Below are positions 56,671 to 64,000 of a stretch of DNA of 64,000 nucleotides, piece after piece (positions within the stretch are counted from its first letter, which is position 1; each line of letters opens with the position of its first letter). Position numbers and translations under genes: made by a program. Origin of the DNA: Kluyvera sichuanensis (GTDB lineage: Bacteria > Pseudomonadota > Gammaproteobacteria > Enterobacterales > Enterobacteriaceae). Location of the stretch: NCBI RefSeq assembly GCF_014218705.1, contig NZ_JABBJF010000004.1:1-64000 (forward strand). The letters run 5' to 3'. The notes beneath the pieces are model-generated. The model saw only the letters and a program-made list of their open reading frames with translations. It was not told the origin of the DNA and did not search any database.

Positions 56671-57774
56671 TCAGTTGTAAATGAACGATAAAACGCCGAC
56701 AGCGTTGGCCTGCCCCGGCGTGACCGCATCCTGCATTTTGATATAGTCGGCAGTAAAGGTCAGCAGTTCGCTTTCCGCCGCGCCGCCAGGGTTACTGGCG
56801 TCGGCAAAGCGAGTATATCCCTGCTCAACGTTCGTCACTCGCGAAGAGGTCAGCAGGGGAATGGCGGTATTCAGCGGCAGCCCCTCCTCTTTGCTGTCAT
56901 ATTTTCCTGACGTCAGGCGGAGATTCAGCTGCACGCCAATACCGCTGGCTACGCTCGAGGAGCCATCCTGCGACAGCGCAATAAGGGTGTTATCGGCATT
57001 GCCCCCTTCCGTTAACTGCGCCGCCTGTACGGTCATCGTCACCTCGGTCCCCGGTTCACAGGCCAGGTTCATCGTTTGGGTTACGCCACCTACGCGTCGA
57101 TTGCTATCAAACTGCGTCATATTGATATCGCCCATCGCAAAGTTTAGCGAGGCCACGTCGGCGGTACAGCCCATTGCGTTGATAGCGACCTGGCTTGCTG
57201 ATACCACAAGTTCGGAGGCAATATCGCCATCGCCACTCATGCTTTTGCTCTCACGAAAATCGACGCGCGCCAGCGGTGAAGGCAACGTCAGCGTGCCGCT
57301 GGCAATATTGAGCTTCGTTGCCACAAGCTGTAGGCGATACGAGGAGTTGTTGAGCGTATGGGACGAGGTCAGCAGCGCGCCATCCCCCACCAGCCAGGCA
57401 TTATCAACGGCCCTGGCGTCATCAAATGGCCCGGCCTGATTCAGCGTATAAACCCTGACGCCAATGCCGTCGAGATTCGTTGGGTACACATTGCCCCCCA
57501 GCGTGCTGCCCGTTTGCGGCGCGGAAAGGTACAGAAATCCGACATAGTAATTCTGGACGCATCGTTCAATGGTCACGCGATTATCGCTACCGCTGACGAA
57601 GCCTGAATCATAAAGAATGGTCCCAATGGCATACCCTCGGCTGTTAATCACAATATTGTCCGGCAGCGCGATTGTCGAAATCGATACGCTGTCATTGCTG
57701 TCTCGTCGACAGTTTGCGCTGCTTGAAAATGAGGCCAGAAATAATACGGCCAGAAGCCAATGCAAGGCAGACAT
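56671..57774 (-). CDS. Two-domain fimbrial tip adhesin
   Basis: A 367-residue exported protein. A signal peptide ends around residue 20. The N-terminal half (about residues 25-185) is an unrelated lectin-like domain; the C-terminal half has pilin features (a paired-Cys segment MGCTADVASLNFA, ending GVLSFIYN for donor-strand exchange). This is the plan of FimH-like tip adhesins. It is the last gene of the five-gene operon and 24 bp after the minor pilin. The receptor is unknown because the N-terminal domain shows no recognised family. Confidence 0.8.
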   Translation of the reverse strand: MSALHWLLAVLFLASFSSSANCRRDSNDSVSISTIALPDNIVINSRGYAIGTILYDSGFVSGSDNRVTIERCVQNYYVGFLYLSAPQTGSTLGGNVYPTNLDGIGVRVYTLNQAGPFDDARAVDNAWLVGDGALLTSSHTLNNSSYRLQLVATKLNIASGTLTLPSPLARVDFRESKSMSGDGDIASELVVSASQVAINAMGCTADVASLNFAMGDINMTQFDSNRRVGGVTQTMNLACEPGTEVTMTVQAAQLTEGGNADNTLIALSQDGSSSVASGIGVQLNLRLTSGKYDSKEEGLPLNTAIPLLTSSRVTNVEQGYTRFADASNPGGAAESELLTFTADYIKMQDAVTPGQANAVGVLSFIYN

Positions 57775-57798
57775 AACCCTTCTCCCATAGGCAATAAT

Positions 57799-58371
57799 TT
57801 ATTGATATTTAAAGTTGAGCGTGACGGAAGATTGAAATTTACCGGCGGTCGTCGCCCCTTCCGGCGAGTAGAGGCGAGCCACGATATCCAGCGCTCCACT
57901 GCGCGTTTGCGCGCTTACCGGAAAGGTATAGCTCACGCCATTTGCCAGATTGACCGCGGGGTTGCCGTCCGCATTCATCAACTGCAAGCCGACGTACTTT
58001 GCGCCATCGGCCGCCTGATTAGCGTAGATGACGCTTCCCCAGGAGCCGTCATCATAAGGTGTTCCAGAAAACGTGACCTGTGCGCTCGTCAGCCCCGGCG
58101 TACAGTTAATAAGTTCGATCGTGAACGGCACAGAGGCGCTGCTCGCACCGGCCACGGACAACGTATCGCGGGCAAACTCTCCCAATGCGACCTGCGACGG
58201 TACGTTTACCGTGCAGAGACTCTGGACAATCGTTCCGCTAACGGAAAAATTCACCAGATCCTGACTGTTATATGCCCCTATTGGTTTAGCCAGCAGCAGC
58301 AAAACCAGAGGCGCAATACTTAGCGCAGAAACGGCGTCCCTTTGCCTCCTGGCCCTGTATTCCTTTACCAT
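57799..58371 (-). CDS. Minor fimbrial subunit
   Basis: A 190-residue pilin-like protein with a signal peptide, the pilin Cys pair (SLCTVNVPS and INCTPGL), and the C-terminal zipper LNFKYQ. The ATG preceded by GGAGGGAAG (58369-58371) is preferred to one seven codons upstream. It lies 25 bp past the usher stop and just before the adhesin, so it is probably the adaptor joining adhesin to shaft. Confidence 0.8.
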   Translation of the reverse strand: MVKEYRARRQRDAVSALSIAPLVLLLLAKPIGAYNSQDLVNFSVSGTIVQSLCTVNVPSQVALGEFARDTLSVAGASSASVPFTIELINCTPGLTSAQVTFSGTPYDDGSWGSVIYANQAADGAKYVGLQLMNADGNPAVNLANGVSYTFPVSAQTRSGALDIVARLYSPEGATTAGKFQSSVTLNFKYQ

Positions 58372-58396
58372 CGACTTCCCTCCATGAAGCATGCCA

Positions 58397-60970
58397 TCAC
58401 GAAACCGGGCGACATTCCCCGGTATAAAAAAGGATCGGGCTATCCACGTCAGGTTCAGGAAGGACGTAGTCTACCTGGCACCTTTTGTCCGCACTTTCTC
58501 CCCACTTCACCTGCAGCGAACCTTTGCTCCCCAGACCAACCAGGTAAACCTGCCCGTCATCGCCCACGATATTGGTTCGCGTGGCATCGTCTTCCTGGTT
58601 CGACAATGACACCACCGCCCCAAACGGCACCGCACGCCCTCGATAACGAAGCGTCATCATGGCCTTATAGCCCACCCAGGTTTTGTATTTTGCAACCACC
58701 ACAGCGCCGCGGGTGGGCACCACGTTTTTATCCTGGTTATCGATATCCACCTCAGCGATGGCCATATCGCGGCTATCCAGTCTGACGTTATTCAGGTGGT
58801 AAGGACGAGCGTAAGGAATGACGGCATTGCCTGAACCGTCGGTGTAGACATTGGTCTGGCCGCTAATGGGAACGCCTGCAACGCCAGGCGCCTGTACCAG
58901 CGCGACGCTTTCGTTTAATGAACGGGAAAGCGTGAGCCCCTTCGAATGCGCCACCGCGCCGCCTCTGATGCCATAGCTATAACGGTGGCTATACTCATCG
59001 TAACCGTAGCCCGCGGCGAGATCCGCATAGCGGCTTTGGTAGCCAACGTTAAGATTGCCGCTCGTTGCTCGGGCCTCAGCGTCATAGCCTTCTGACAGCT
59101 GCCAGTTTAAGGCGTTGTCACGCAGCAGGCTGCCGGAAAGCCCCAGATTATGTGACGTGCTGCCACCGTCACTATGGTTGATGGCATAGCTTGCCGATAC
59201 CGACCGCCATTTATCGTCCTGGCTAAAGACGCTAAACGGCAGTCGGAACGAAAGGGAAAATACGTTATCGCGGGTGGACTGACGCCCTTCATCGTCATCA
59301 GAAACATTTTTGCTATAGGCATAGTTAGCAAAATAGGAGATGCCGCCGATAGCGCCGCTGTACCCCAGACTCAGTGAATCCGTTCGCGAAGTATCCCAGT
59401 AGGATTCACTTACCAACGACAGCACCAGGGAGCCCAGCGGTAGATTTTGTGAAATAGAAATATCCACACGATCCCGCATTCGACCACCGTCATAACTGCG
59501 CTGATACTCCGTATTCCAGGCATCGGTGAAATCAGAGAAAGCATAATACCCTCCCGTCGAGTAGCGGTAGCCGGCAATCGATAGCGACGTGTCCGTTTGC
59601 TGGAGCATTTTGCTATAGCGCAGACGGTAAGATTGCCCGGACTCACGCGAGATGGCGGCAGAATTATCCTCGCGCGGCAACTGGGCCCACGACTGAGAGA
59701 GATCGAAAGAAAGCGCCCCCAGCCCGCCAATGTTCATCCCCGTTCCAACCAGCACGTTGCTGTATTGATCCTCGGCCTGAATAAAGCCGGCATAGGCGGT
59801 AAACCCGCCGCGCAACCCCCAAGCTCCCGCACCCTGCACAAAGTTAAACTCATGGGCGCGATTTTCCTGGTGCCGAGTCTTCCCTGCTGCGACGGAGTAA
59901 TTCCCCTGCCCTTCTCGCTGCATAATGGCCAAAGAGGCGTAGGGAACGATAAAACGCCGCTCGCTGCCGTCCGACTCCTTCACATTGACATACAGATCCC
60001 CCGAACTCCCGGTTGGATAGATATCTTTTATTTCAAAGGAGCCCGGAGACACCGTCGTTTTATAGATCACGTAGCCATTTTGCAGGACCGAGACTTCCGC
60101 GTTGCTCTGCGCAATTCCCCGAATGACGGGGGCAAATCCCTGTCGACTGTCCGGCAGCATCTCCGTATCGGAGTAAAGCAGTGCACCGGTAAAGCTGATG
60201 CTGTCAAAAATATCGGCGCGCGTATTGGCCTCGCCCATCACCAGTTGGCTTTTCAGGAAACGAATATCGCGAGAAACCGAGGTATACATCGACTCCCAAC
60301 GCTGCTCGTCGCCATCGTGGCTGTAGGTCGAATAGTTTCGTAACCGCCAGGCTCCTATGTTAACCCCCGGTTGGACGCTGAGAAACTGGCTGCGGTCATC
60401 GTCACCGCCGGTTCTGGAGGTCGTCTGCTGCCCCGTCAGGCTGTAGTTGAGCAACCCCGCAGTGATGCCGTCGTCCCAGCGGCTTTCCGCAACGTAACCT
60501 CGGGCCACGTTCAGCATCGCTATCTGCGGCACCGAAAGTACATAGCGCTGGGTCATAATATCCAGCTTCTCGGTCGCCTCCGGAATTGCCTTAAGCGCAG
60601 CGCAGTGGTCGTCATTTTTTTGCAGTTTCGGATACTGCTCAACACGTATGCCCCACTGTTTTAGCAATGAGGTGCTAAGGCAGGCCCGCAGCCTCGGTGG
60701 GTGTTCGTCTTCATCCTGCTGAAAGGTGAGCGTACGGGTATCGATATATTTTCCGTTAATATAGATATCAATATTATATTCTCCTGGCGGAACATCTTCT
60801 TGCGCAAAGAGGGAGAGATCTAATTGGGGAACGGCGGTGCTTGAGGTGTCCAGAAGTTGTGGGTTGAAATACTCTTTAGCCGATGCCGCATCCTGAAATG
60901 CCAAAAGGATGATCCCTGCGTTTAACCAACGGCAGATGCTGTTTCCGTATGCTGATATCATCATTCTCAT
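58397..60970 (-). CDS. Fimbrial outer-membrane usher (FimD/PapC family)
   Basis: An 857-residue usher. A signal peptide ends near DAASA; then the N-terminal chaperone-binding domain (EYFNPQLLDTSSTAVPQLDLSLF) with the cysteine pair, the 24-strand barrel with plug (PVIRGIAQSNAEVSVLQNGYVIY) and the C-terminal domains (YRGRAVPFGAVVSLS). It secretes and assembles the fibre. It lies 25 bp after the chaperone gene and is a normal size. Confidence 0.92.
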   Translation of the reverse strand: MRMMISAYGNSICRWLNAGIILLAFQDAASAKEYFNPQLLDTSSTAVPQLDLSLFAQEDVPPGEYNIDIYINGKYIDTRTLTFQQDEDEHPPRLRACLSTSLLKQWGIRVEQYPKLQKNDDHCAALKAIPEATEKLDIMTQRYVLSVPQIAMLNVARGYVAESRWDDGITAGLLNYSLTGQQTTSRTGGDDDRSQFLSVQPGVNIGAWRLRNYSTYSHDGDEQRWESMYTSVSRDIRFLKSQLVMGEANTRADIFDSISFTGALLYSDTEMLPDSRQGFAPVIRGIAQSNAEVSVLQNGYVIYKTTVSPGSFEIKDIYPTGSSGDLYVNVKESDGSERRFIVPYASLAIMQREGQGNYSVAAGKTRHQENRAHEFNFVQGAGAWGLRGGFTAYAGFIQAEDQYSNVLVGTGMNIGGLGALSFDLSQSWAQLPREDNSAAISRESGQSYRLRYSKMLQQTDTSLSIAGYRYSTGGYYAFSDFTDAWNTEYQRSYDGGRMRDRVDISISQNLPLGSLVLSLVSESYWDTSRTDSLSLGYSGAIGGISYFANYAYSKNVSDDDEGRQSTRDNVFSLSFRLPFSVFSQDDKWRSVSASYAINHSDGGSTSHNLGLSGSLLRDNALNWQLSEGYDAEARATSGNLNVGYQSRYADLAAGYGYDEYSHRYSYGIRGGAVAHSKGLTLSRSLNESVALVQAPGVAGVPISGQTNVYTDGSGNAVIPYARPYHLNNVRLDSRDMAIAEVDIDNQDKNVVPTRGAVVVAKYKTWVGYKAMMTLRYRGRAVPFGAVVSLSNQEDDATRTNIVGDDGQVYLVGLGSKGSLQVKWGESADKRCQVDYVLPEPDVDSPILFYTGECRPVS

Positions 60971-60995
60971 CCATAAAAATAAGCCTGCCGGTGTT

Positions 60996-61688
60996 TCAGT
61001 ACGCCTGAGATTGAACCTCTCCTCTCATGCCAAAATCATTCAATACCTGCCATATTGCCTTACCGTGTTCCGGAAGACCTTTTTCCGAAATCACCGTCTT
61101 CGAGTATGGCGCCACGTAATAAGGGCCCACCAGGTTTTTTCCACCAACGCTAGCCGTTGATAAGTTCATATAGTGGGGAGTAGGATTAGTCACCTCAATA
61201 TTTCCCCCAATGCTGTTCCAGCGTAATTTACCCGCATAATGCTCCGGCACACTCCCTTTTAAAGATGCTGGACGATATATCAGTTTTATTTGTGAGTTAA
61301 TGGCAATCTGTAATGTGTTTTTTCCGCTCTCCTCCGTCGTTGCTGGAATGCCTTTTATATTAAGCCAGAGCATCGATTCCCGATCTTCAGGTAATGGCTT
61401 ACCAGAACGCACAATTCGAATTGTCGCCTGACCGTCCGCTTCAAGGCGAAATAACGGTGGGGTGACAATAAAGCTGTCTTTCTCCGGTGAGTTTCCATCA
61501 ATGGCACTAAGCCAGGACTGAACGAGATTGGTGACTTTATCCTTATTCGTAATAGATATCGTCGCCGCCTGACGCGTACCATCAAACAACACTCTCGTGC
61601 CGCCAATTTGTAGCCCGGCCAGCGCTGGCAAACAAGGGAGAAGGGACAAGCATAGGCACAGCATAAACCTGGATAGATTCATCATCAT
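60996..61688 (-). CDS. Periplasmic fimbrial chaperone (PapD family)
   Basis: A 230-residue PapD-like chaperone with a signal peptide (PCLPALA). The conserved Arg near residue 32 (GGTRVLFD), the RESMLWLNIKGIP segment and the Lys in IKLIYRPASL are donor-strand and subunit-anchoring residues. It lies 33 bp after the major pilin gene, from which it is separated by a strong hairpin. Three ATG codons in a row make the exact start uncertain. Confidence 0.92.
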   Translation of the reverse strand: MMMNLSRFMLCLCLSLLPCLPALAGLQIGGTRVLFDGTRQAATISITNKDKVTNLVQSWLSAIDGNSPEKDSFIVTPPLFRLEADGQATIRIVRSGKPLPEDRESMLWLNIKGIPATTEESGKNTLQIAINSQIKLIYRPASLKGSVPEHYAGKLRWNSIGGNIEVTNPTPHYMNLSTASVGGKNLVGPYYVAPYSKTVISEKGLPEHGKAIWQVLNDFGMRGEVQSQAY

Positions 61689-61696
61689 CTTATTAT

Positions 61697-61714
61697 GGAG
61701 GGGTTTCCCCCTCC
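61697..61714 (-). other. Intercistronic hairpin between pilin and chaperone genes
   Basis: Stem GGAGGGG/CCCCTCC with a short loop lies just past the pilin stop. There is no T run after it. Such structures after pilin genes are commonly linked to partial termination or mRNA stability, giving more pilin than chaperone. Confidence 0.65.
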
Positions 61715-61721
61715 CTCACTT

Positions 61722-62252
61722 TTACTGATAGGAGACGTTATAGGTCAGGGTGCTTGAAACCGCCCCTGAGGTAACGCCCGTTGCGGTGGCAACAAACTGC
61801 GCAGAGTAGTTCACCGTGACGTCACCACCGGTTGTTGGCAAATCGACTGCGTCGTTACCATCATCCGCTGCGACAACGGTCTCACCCTGTTTCACCATCA
61901 CCGCAATATTGGATGCCGGGGAATCCGTGGCGGTGTTTTTAAACCAGTAGCTATTCGTATCCGTTTGGCCAGAAAATTTAATATAGGCTTTTGTTGGGCC
62001 ATCTGCCGGACAGGACTCTAATACGATGTTAAATATTTTAGCGGCGCCGACATCGCCCTGTTGCGTGAAGCTTGACTTAGGCTCACCGCCCAGATCAATT
62101 ATACTTTGGCCACCGTTAACATTCACCGTACAGGTTGAATCAAGGATGGAACCGGTAAAGGTGACCTCATTATCAGCGGCGAATGCCTGCGAGGATAAAC
62201 TCATGACCGCAATAAAAAGGCATGCTGAACGATTTAGTGTATTAATATCCAT
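61722..62252 (-). CDS. Major fimbrial subunit (type 1-like pilin)
   Basis: A 176-residue pilin: signal peptide ending SQAFA, N-terminal extension for donor-strand exchange, two cysteines (DSTCTV and LESCPA), and the C-terminal beta zipper with penultimate Tyr (YNVSYQ). It is first in the operon and probably the shaft protein. The upstream region is AT-rich. GAAGGA lies 11 bp before the ATG. Confidence 0.9.
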   Translation of the reverse strand: MDINTLNRSACLFIAVMSLSSQAFAADNEVTFTGSILDSTCTVNVNGGQSIIDLGGEPKSSFTQQGDVGAAKIFNIVLESCPADGPTKAYIKFSGQTDTNSYWFKNTATDSPASNIAVMVKQGETVVAADDGNDAVDLPTTGGDVTVNYSAQFVATATGVTSGAVSSTLTYNVSYQ

Positions 62253-62611
62253 TACAATATGAATCCTTCCAATAAATTATATCGATATTTGATAATTAAC
62301 TTTTACGACATGATGTAATACATCGTTCCTGTTGGAACAACAAAATGGTAGTACAACGCATTCGTTCGTGTACATACGATAATATTTTTTTACGCACAAT
62401 TCATCAAAACCATGTAAGGCTGATAGGTTTTTATTATTCAGGAGGCAATGGCGGCGCGAAAATATCGAATATATAGAAGTGGTAAATTTAATTCATTACA
62501 TTAATGCTTGAGCGATTTATAATGCAGAGATTATAGAAAAAAAGGGGAATATTTATCAAAAAGACTGGGAGTAGTCGGTAAGCGGCGCTATTGCCCCGCT
62601 TACCGGGAACA
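62253..62611. other. AT-rich fimbrial regulatory region
   Basis: 359 bp between ybaB and the pilin gene hold no gene. The sequence is much more AT-rich than the flanking core genes, as usual for H-NS-controlled fimbrial promoters. A short dyad GTTCC-TGTT-GGAAC occurs near 62324. No recombinase gene or paired 9-bp inverted repeats for an invertible switch were seen. Confidence 0.6.
62576..62605 (-). terminator. Hairpin after ybaB
   Basis: A 10-bp stem CGGTAAGCGG/CCGCTTACCG just past the ybaB stop codon. The T-rich bases follow only 20 bp later, so it may be a weak terminator or a processed end. It would separate dnaX-ybaB transcription from the fimbrial genes. Confidence 0.6.
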
Positions 62612-62968
<357 letters not shown>

Positions 62969-63001
62969 TTAAACAATAACGACCGTAAGCAGCGCTTGCG
63001 G

Positions 63002-64000
63002 TCAAATGGGGCGGATACTCTCTTCATCCAGGTCCGCGTCGAAGAATCGGCGCAGCGTCTGAATGTTATTATCCGCGATAATCGACTCGCGCGCCTGCGC
63101 GAGCTTCTCTTCATAGATGGCCTGTCGCCACTCCAGCGGCGTGCGCACCGCCGGATTATCATCTTCCACGATGGTCAATTCAACAGGCGCGCCATATAAA
63201 GTGCTTAACGCCTCGGTCAGCTTTTGCTGCGCACCGGGCGAATTCAGATGCCGCTGCGTAGGACGCAAATGCAGGCACACCGCGTTACCGTTCTGCTCTT
63301 TCCACGCGTTGAGCGCCACCTGTTCGACGAGCTTCGGCAGCGCCATCTGACTCACCTCGGCCGCCCACGGGTCGCGTTCTAAAGATTCCACCGCCAACTT
63401 GGCCGCCAGTTCTGGCGTTTTCTCATGCTCCAGCGCTTTCTTCAGCGCTTTCGGCGTGGCGACTTCCTCTTTTTTCACTTCATCAGCAGGCGTGGTCGCT
63501 TTCCAGCGGTATGCCTCTTTCTTCGCCGCCGGCTGGGTCAATGCGGCCGGAGCCGGACGCGCCTGAACGCGTTCCGTTACCGAGGCCAGTCTTTCCAGCG
63601 CAGCACTGTTCACCGGCCGCGCGCGGGAAGCGGCTGCCGGTTCACTCTTTTTTGGGGTGTTTACTCCCTGATTGCCCTGCTGCTGTTGCAGCTGACGACG
63701 CGCAGCCAGCACCTGATTGGTTGAATCAGGAAGCGGAGCGGCAGGTGGCGGCGTCATCGGCGCAGAGGTCTGCATCGGTGGCTGCTGTTGCGTCATTGGC
63801 GCAGCAGCCGGCGCAAAGGTCTGCGGCGGCCTTTCCGGCTCCGGCAGTGGCGCATTGGGATGGAACGCCAGTGCGCGCAGCAGCGTCATCTCAATGCCCA
63901 TCCGACGGTCCGGTGCATACGGCAGCTCTTTACGGCCAATCAGCATCGTCTGATAGTACAATTGCACGTCAGTTGGCGGCACGGTGCGCGCAAGATTGCG
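63002..64000 (-). CDS. dnaX: DNA polymerase III tau/gamma subunit, C-terminal part (partial)
   Basis: The last 333 codons or so of dnaX; the 5' part lies beyond the right edge. Recognisable are QLYYQTMLIGRKELPYAPDR (end of domain III), a proline-rich linker of domain IV, and the tau C-terminal domain V (HEKTPELAAKLAVESLERDP, ending DEESIRPI) that binds DnaB and the polymerase core. The E. coli-type frameshift site that yields gamma is conserved at 63647-63653. Confidence 0.97.
   Translation of the reverse strand, partial: RNLARTVPPTDVQLYYQTMLIGRKELPYAPDRRMGIEMTLLRALAFHPNAPLPEPERPPQTFAPAAAPMTQQQPPMQTSAPMTPPPAAPLPDSTNQVLAARRQLQQQQGNQGVNTPKKSEPAAASRARPVNSAALERLASVTERVQARPAPAALTQPAAKKEAYRWKATTPADEVKKEEVATPKALKKALEHEKTPELAAKLAVESLERDPWAAEVSQMALPKLVEQVALNAWKEQNGNAVCLHLRPTQRHLNSPGAQQKLTEALSTLYGAPVELTIVEDDNPAVRTPLEWRQAIYEEKLAQARESIIADNNIQTLRRFFDADLDEESIRPI
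63647..63653 (-). other. Programmed -1 frameshift site in dnaX, giving gamma
   Basis: On the minus strand the heptamer A-AAA-AAG sits in frame. A -1 slip gives GAG TGA, a stop at 63644-63642. An internal ribosome-site-like AGGGAG lies ten bases upstream (63669-63664), and a GC-rich palindromic stretch follows (CCGGCAGC...GCGGCCGG). All three elements are those known from E. coli dnaX. Confidence 0.92.

Noticed and set aside
62253-62611. Invertible fimbrial promoter like fimS
   Set aside because: No facing 9-bp inverted repeats at a suitable distance and no linked fimB/fimE-type recombinase gene.

Overview
The window is chromosomal DNA of an enterobacterium (order Enterobacterales). From about 23.1 kb to the right end the gene content and order match the Escherichia coli stretch from argU back to dnaX: argU, folD, ybcJ, ybcI, cysS, ppiB, lpxH, purE, purK, selU, ybbP, ybbA, tesA, ybbO, cnoX, fetB, fetA, qmcA, ybbJ, cueR, copA, ybaP, ybaK, ushA, fsr, ybaL, gsk, hemH, adk, htpG, recR, ybaB, dnaX. 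The left part keeps mscM (ybdG) and pheP but places many accessory genes between them. GC-rich codon use, a dispersed intergenic repeat beginning GTAGCCCGG, and the absence of rhs, aes and ybaQST genes at their E. coli positions suggest a relative such as Enterobacter, Klebsiella, Leclercia or Citrobacter; the genus cannot be fixed from sequence reading alone.

Left accessory region (1-19.9 kb): a HigBA-like toxin-antitoxin pair beside a possible insertion-sequence end; an XRE/MmyB regulator divergent from a DHA2 efflux pump; mscM; a LysR regulator divergent from a hydrolase and EamA exporter pair; a LacI-controlled sugar catabolic cassette (transporter, TIM-barrel isomerase, Gfo/Idh oxidoreductase, LacI) preceded by two identical perfect palindromes; pheP; a TonB-dependent siderophore receptor with a candidate Fur box; an EamA exporter and LysR gene; a periplasmic serine hydrolase; and sbmC with a good LexA box.

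The argU island (20.04-23.18 kb): the 3' half of the tRNA-Arg gene argU is duplicated as a 48-bp direct repeat 3,092 bp away. Between the repeats lie a Tle1-like (DUF2235) type VI secretion phospholipase effector broken by a frameshift, an intact DUF2931 lipoprotein that is its likely immunity protein, and possibly the tail of an integrase. No T6SS structural genes are present in the window.

Core region (23.2-56.6 kb): housekeeping genes for folate, purine, lipid A, cysteinyl-tRNA, copper, nucleotide, heme and proteostasis functions. Well-known control elements can be seen: a PurR box before purEK, the CueR operator and 19-bp-spaced promoter of copA, a sigma-32 promoter for htpG, and the conserved programmed -1 frameshift sites in copA (making a short chaperone) and dnaX (making gamma). 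A porin gene sits between selU and ybbP where E. coli has rhsD.

Fimbrial insertion (56.67-62.6 kb): a five-gene chaperone-usher operon (major pilin, chaperone, usher, minor pilin, two-domain adhesin) has been inserted between ybaB and recR, splitting what is the dnaX-ybaB-recR operon in E. coli. The strongest candidates for new biology are the argU effector/immunity island, the LacI catabolic cassette of unknown substrate, and this fimbrial insertion.
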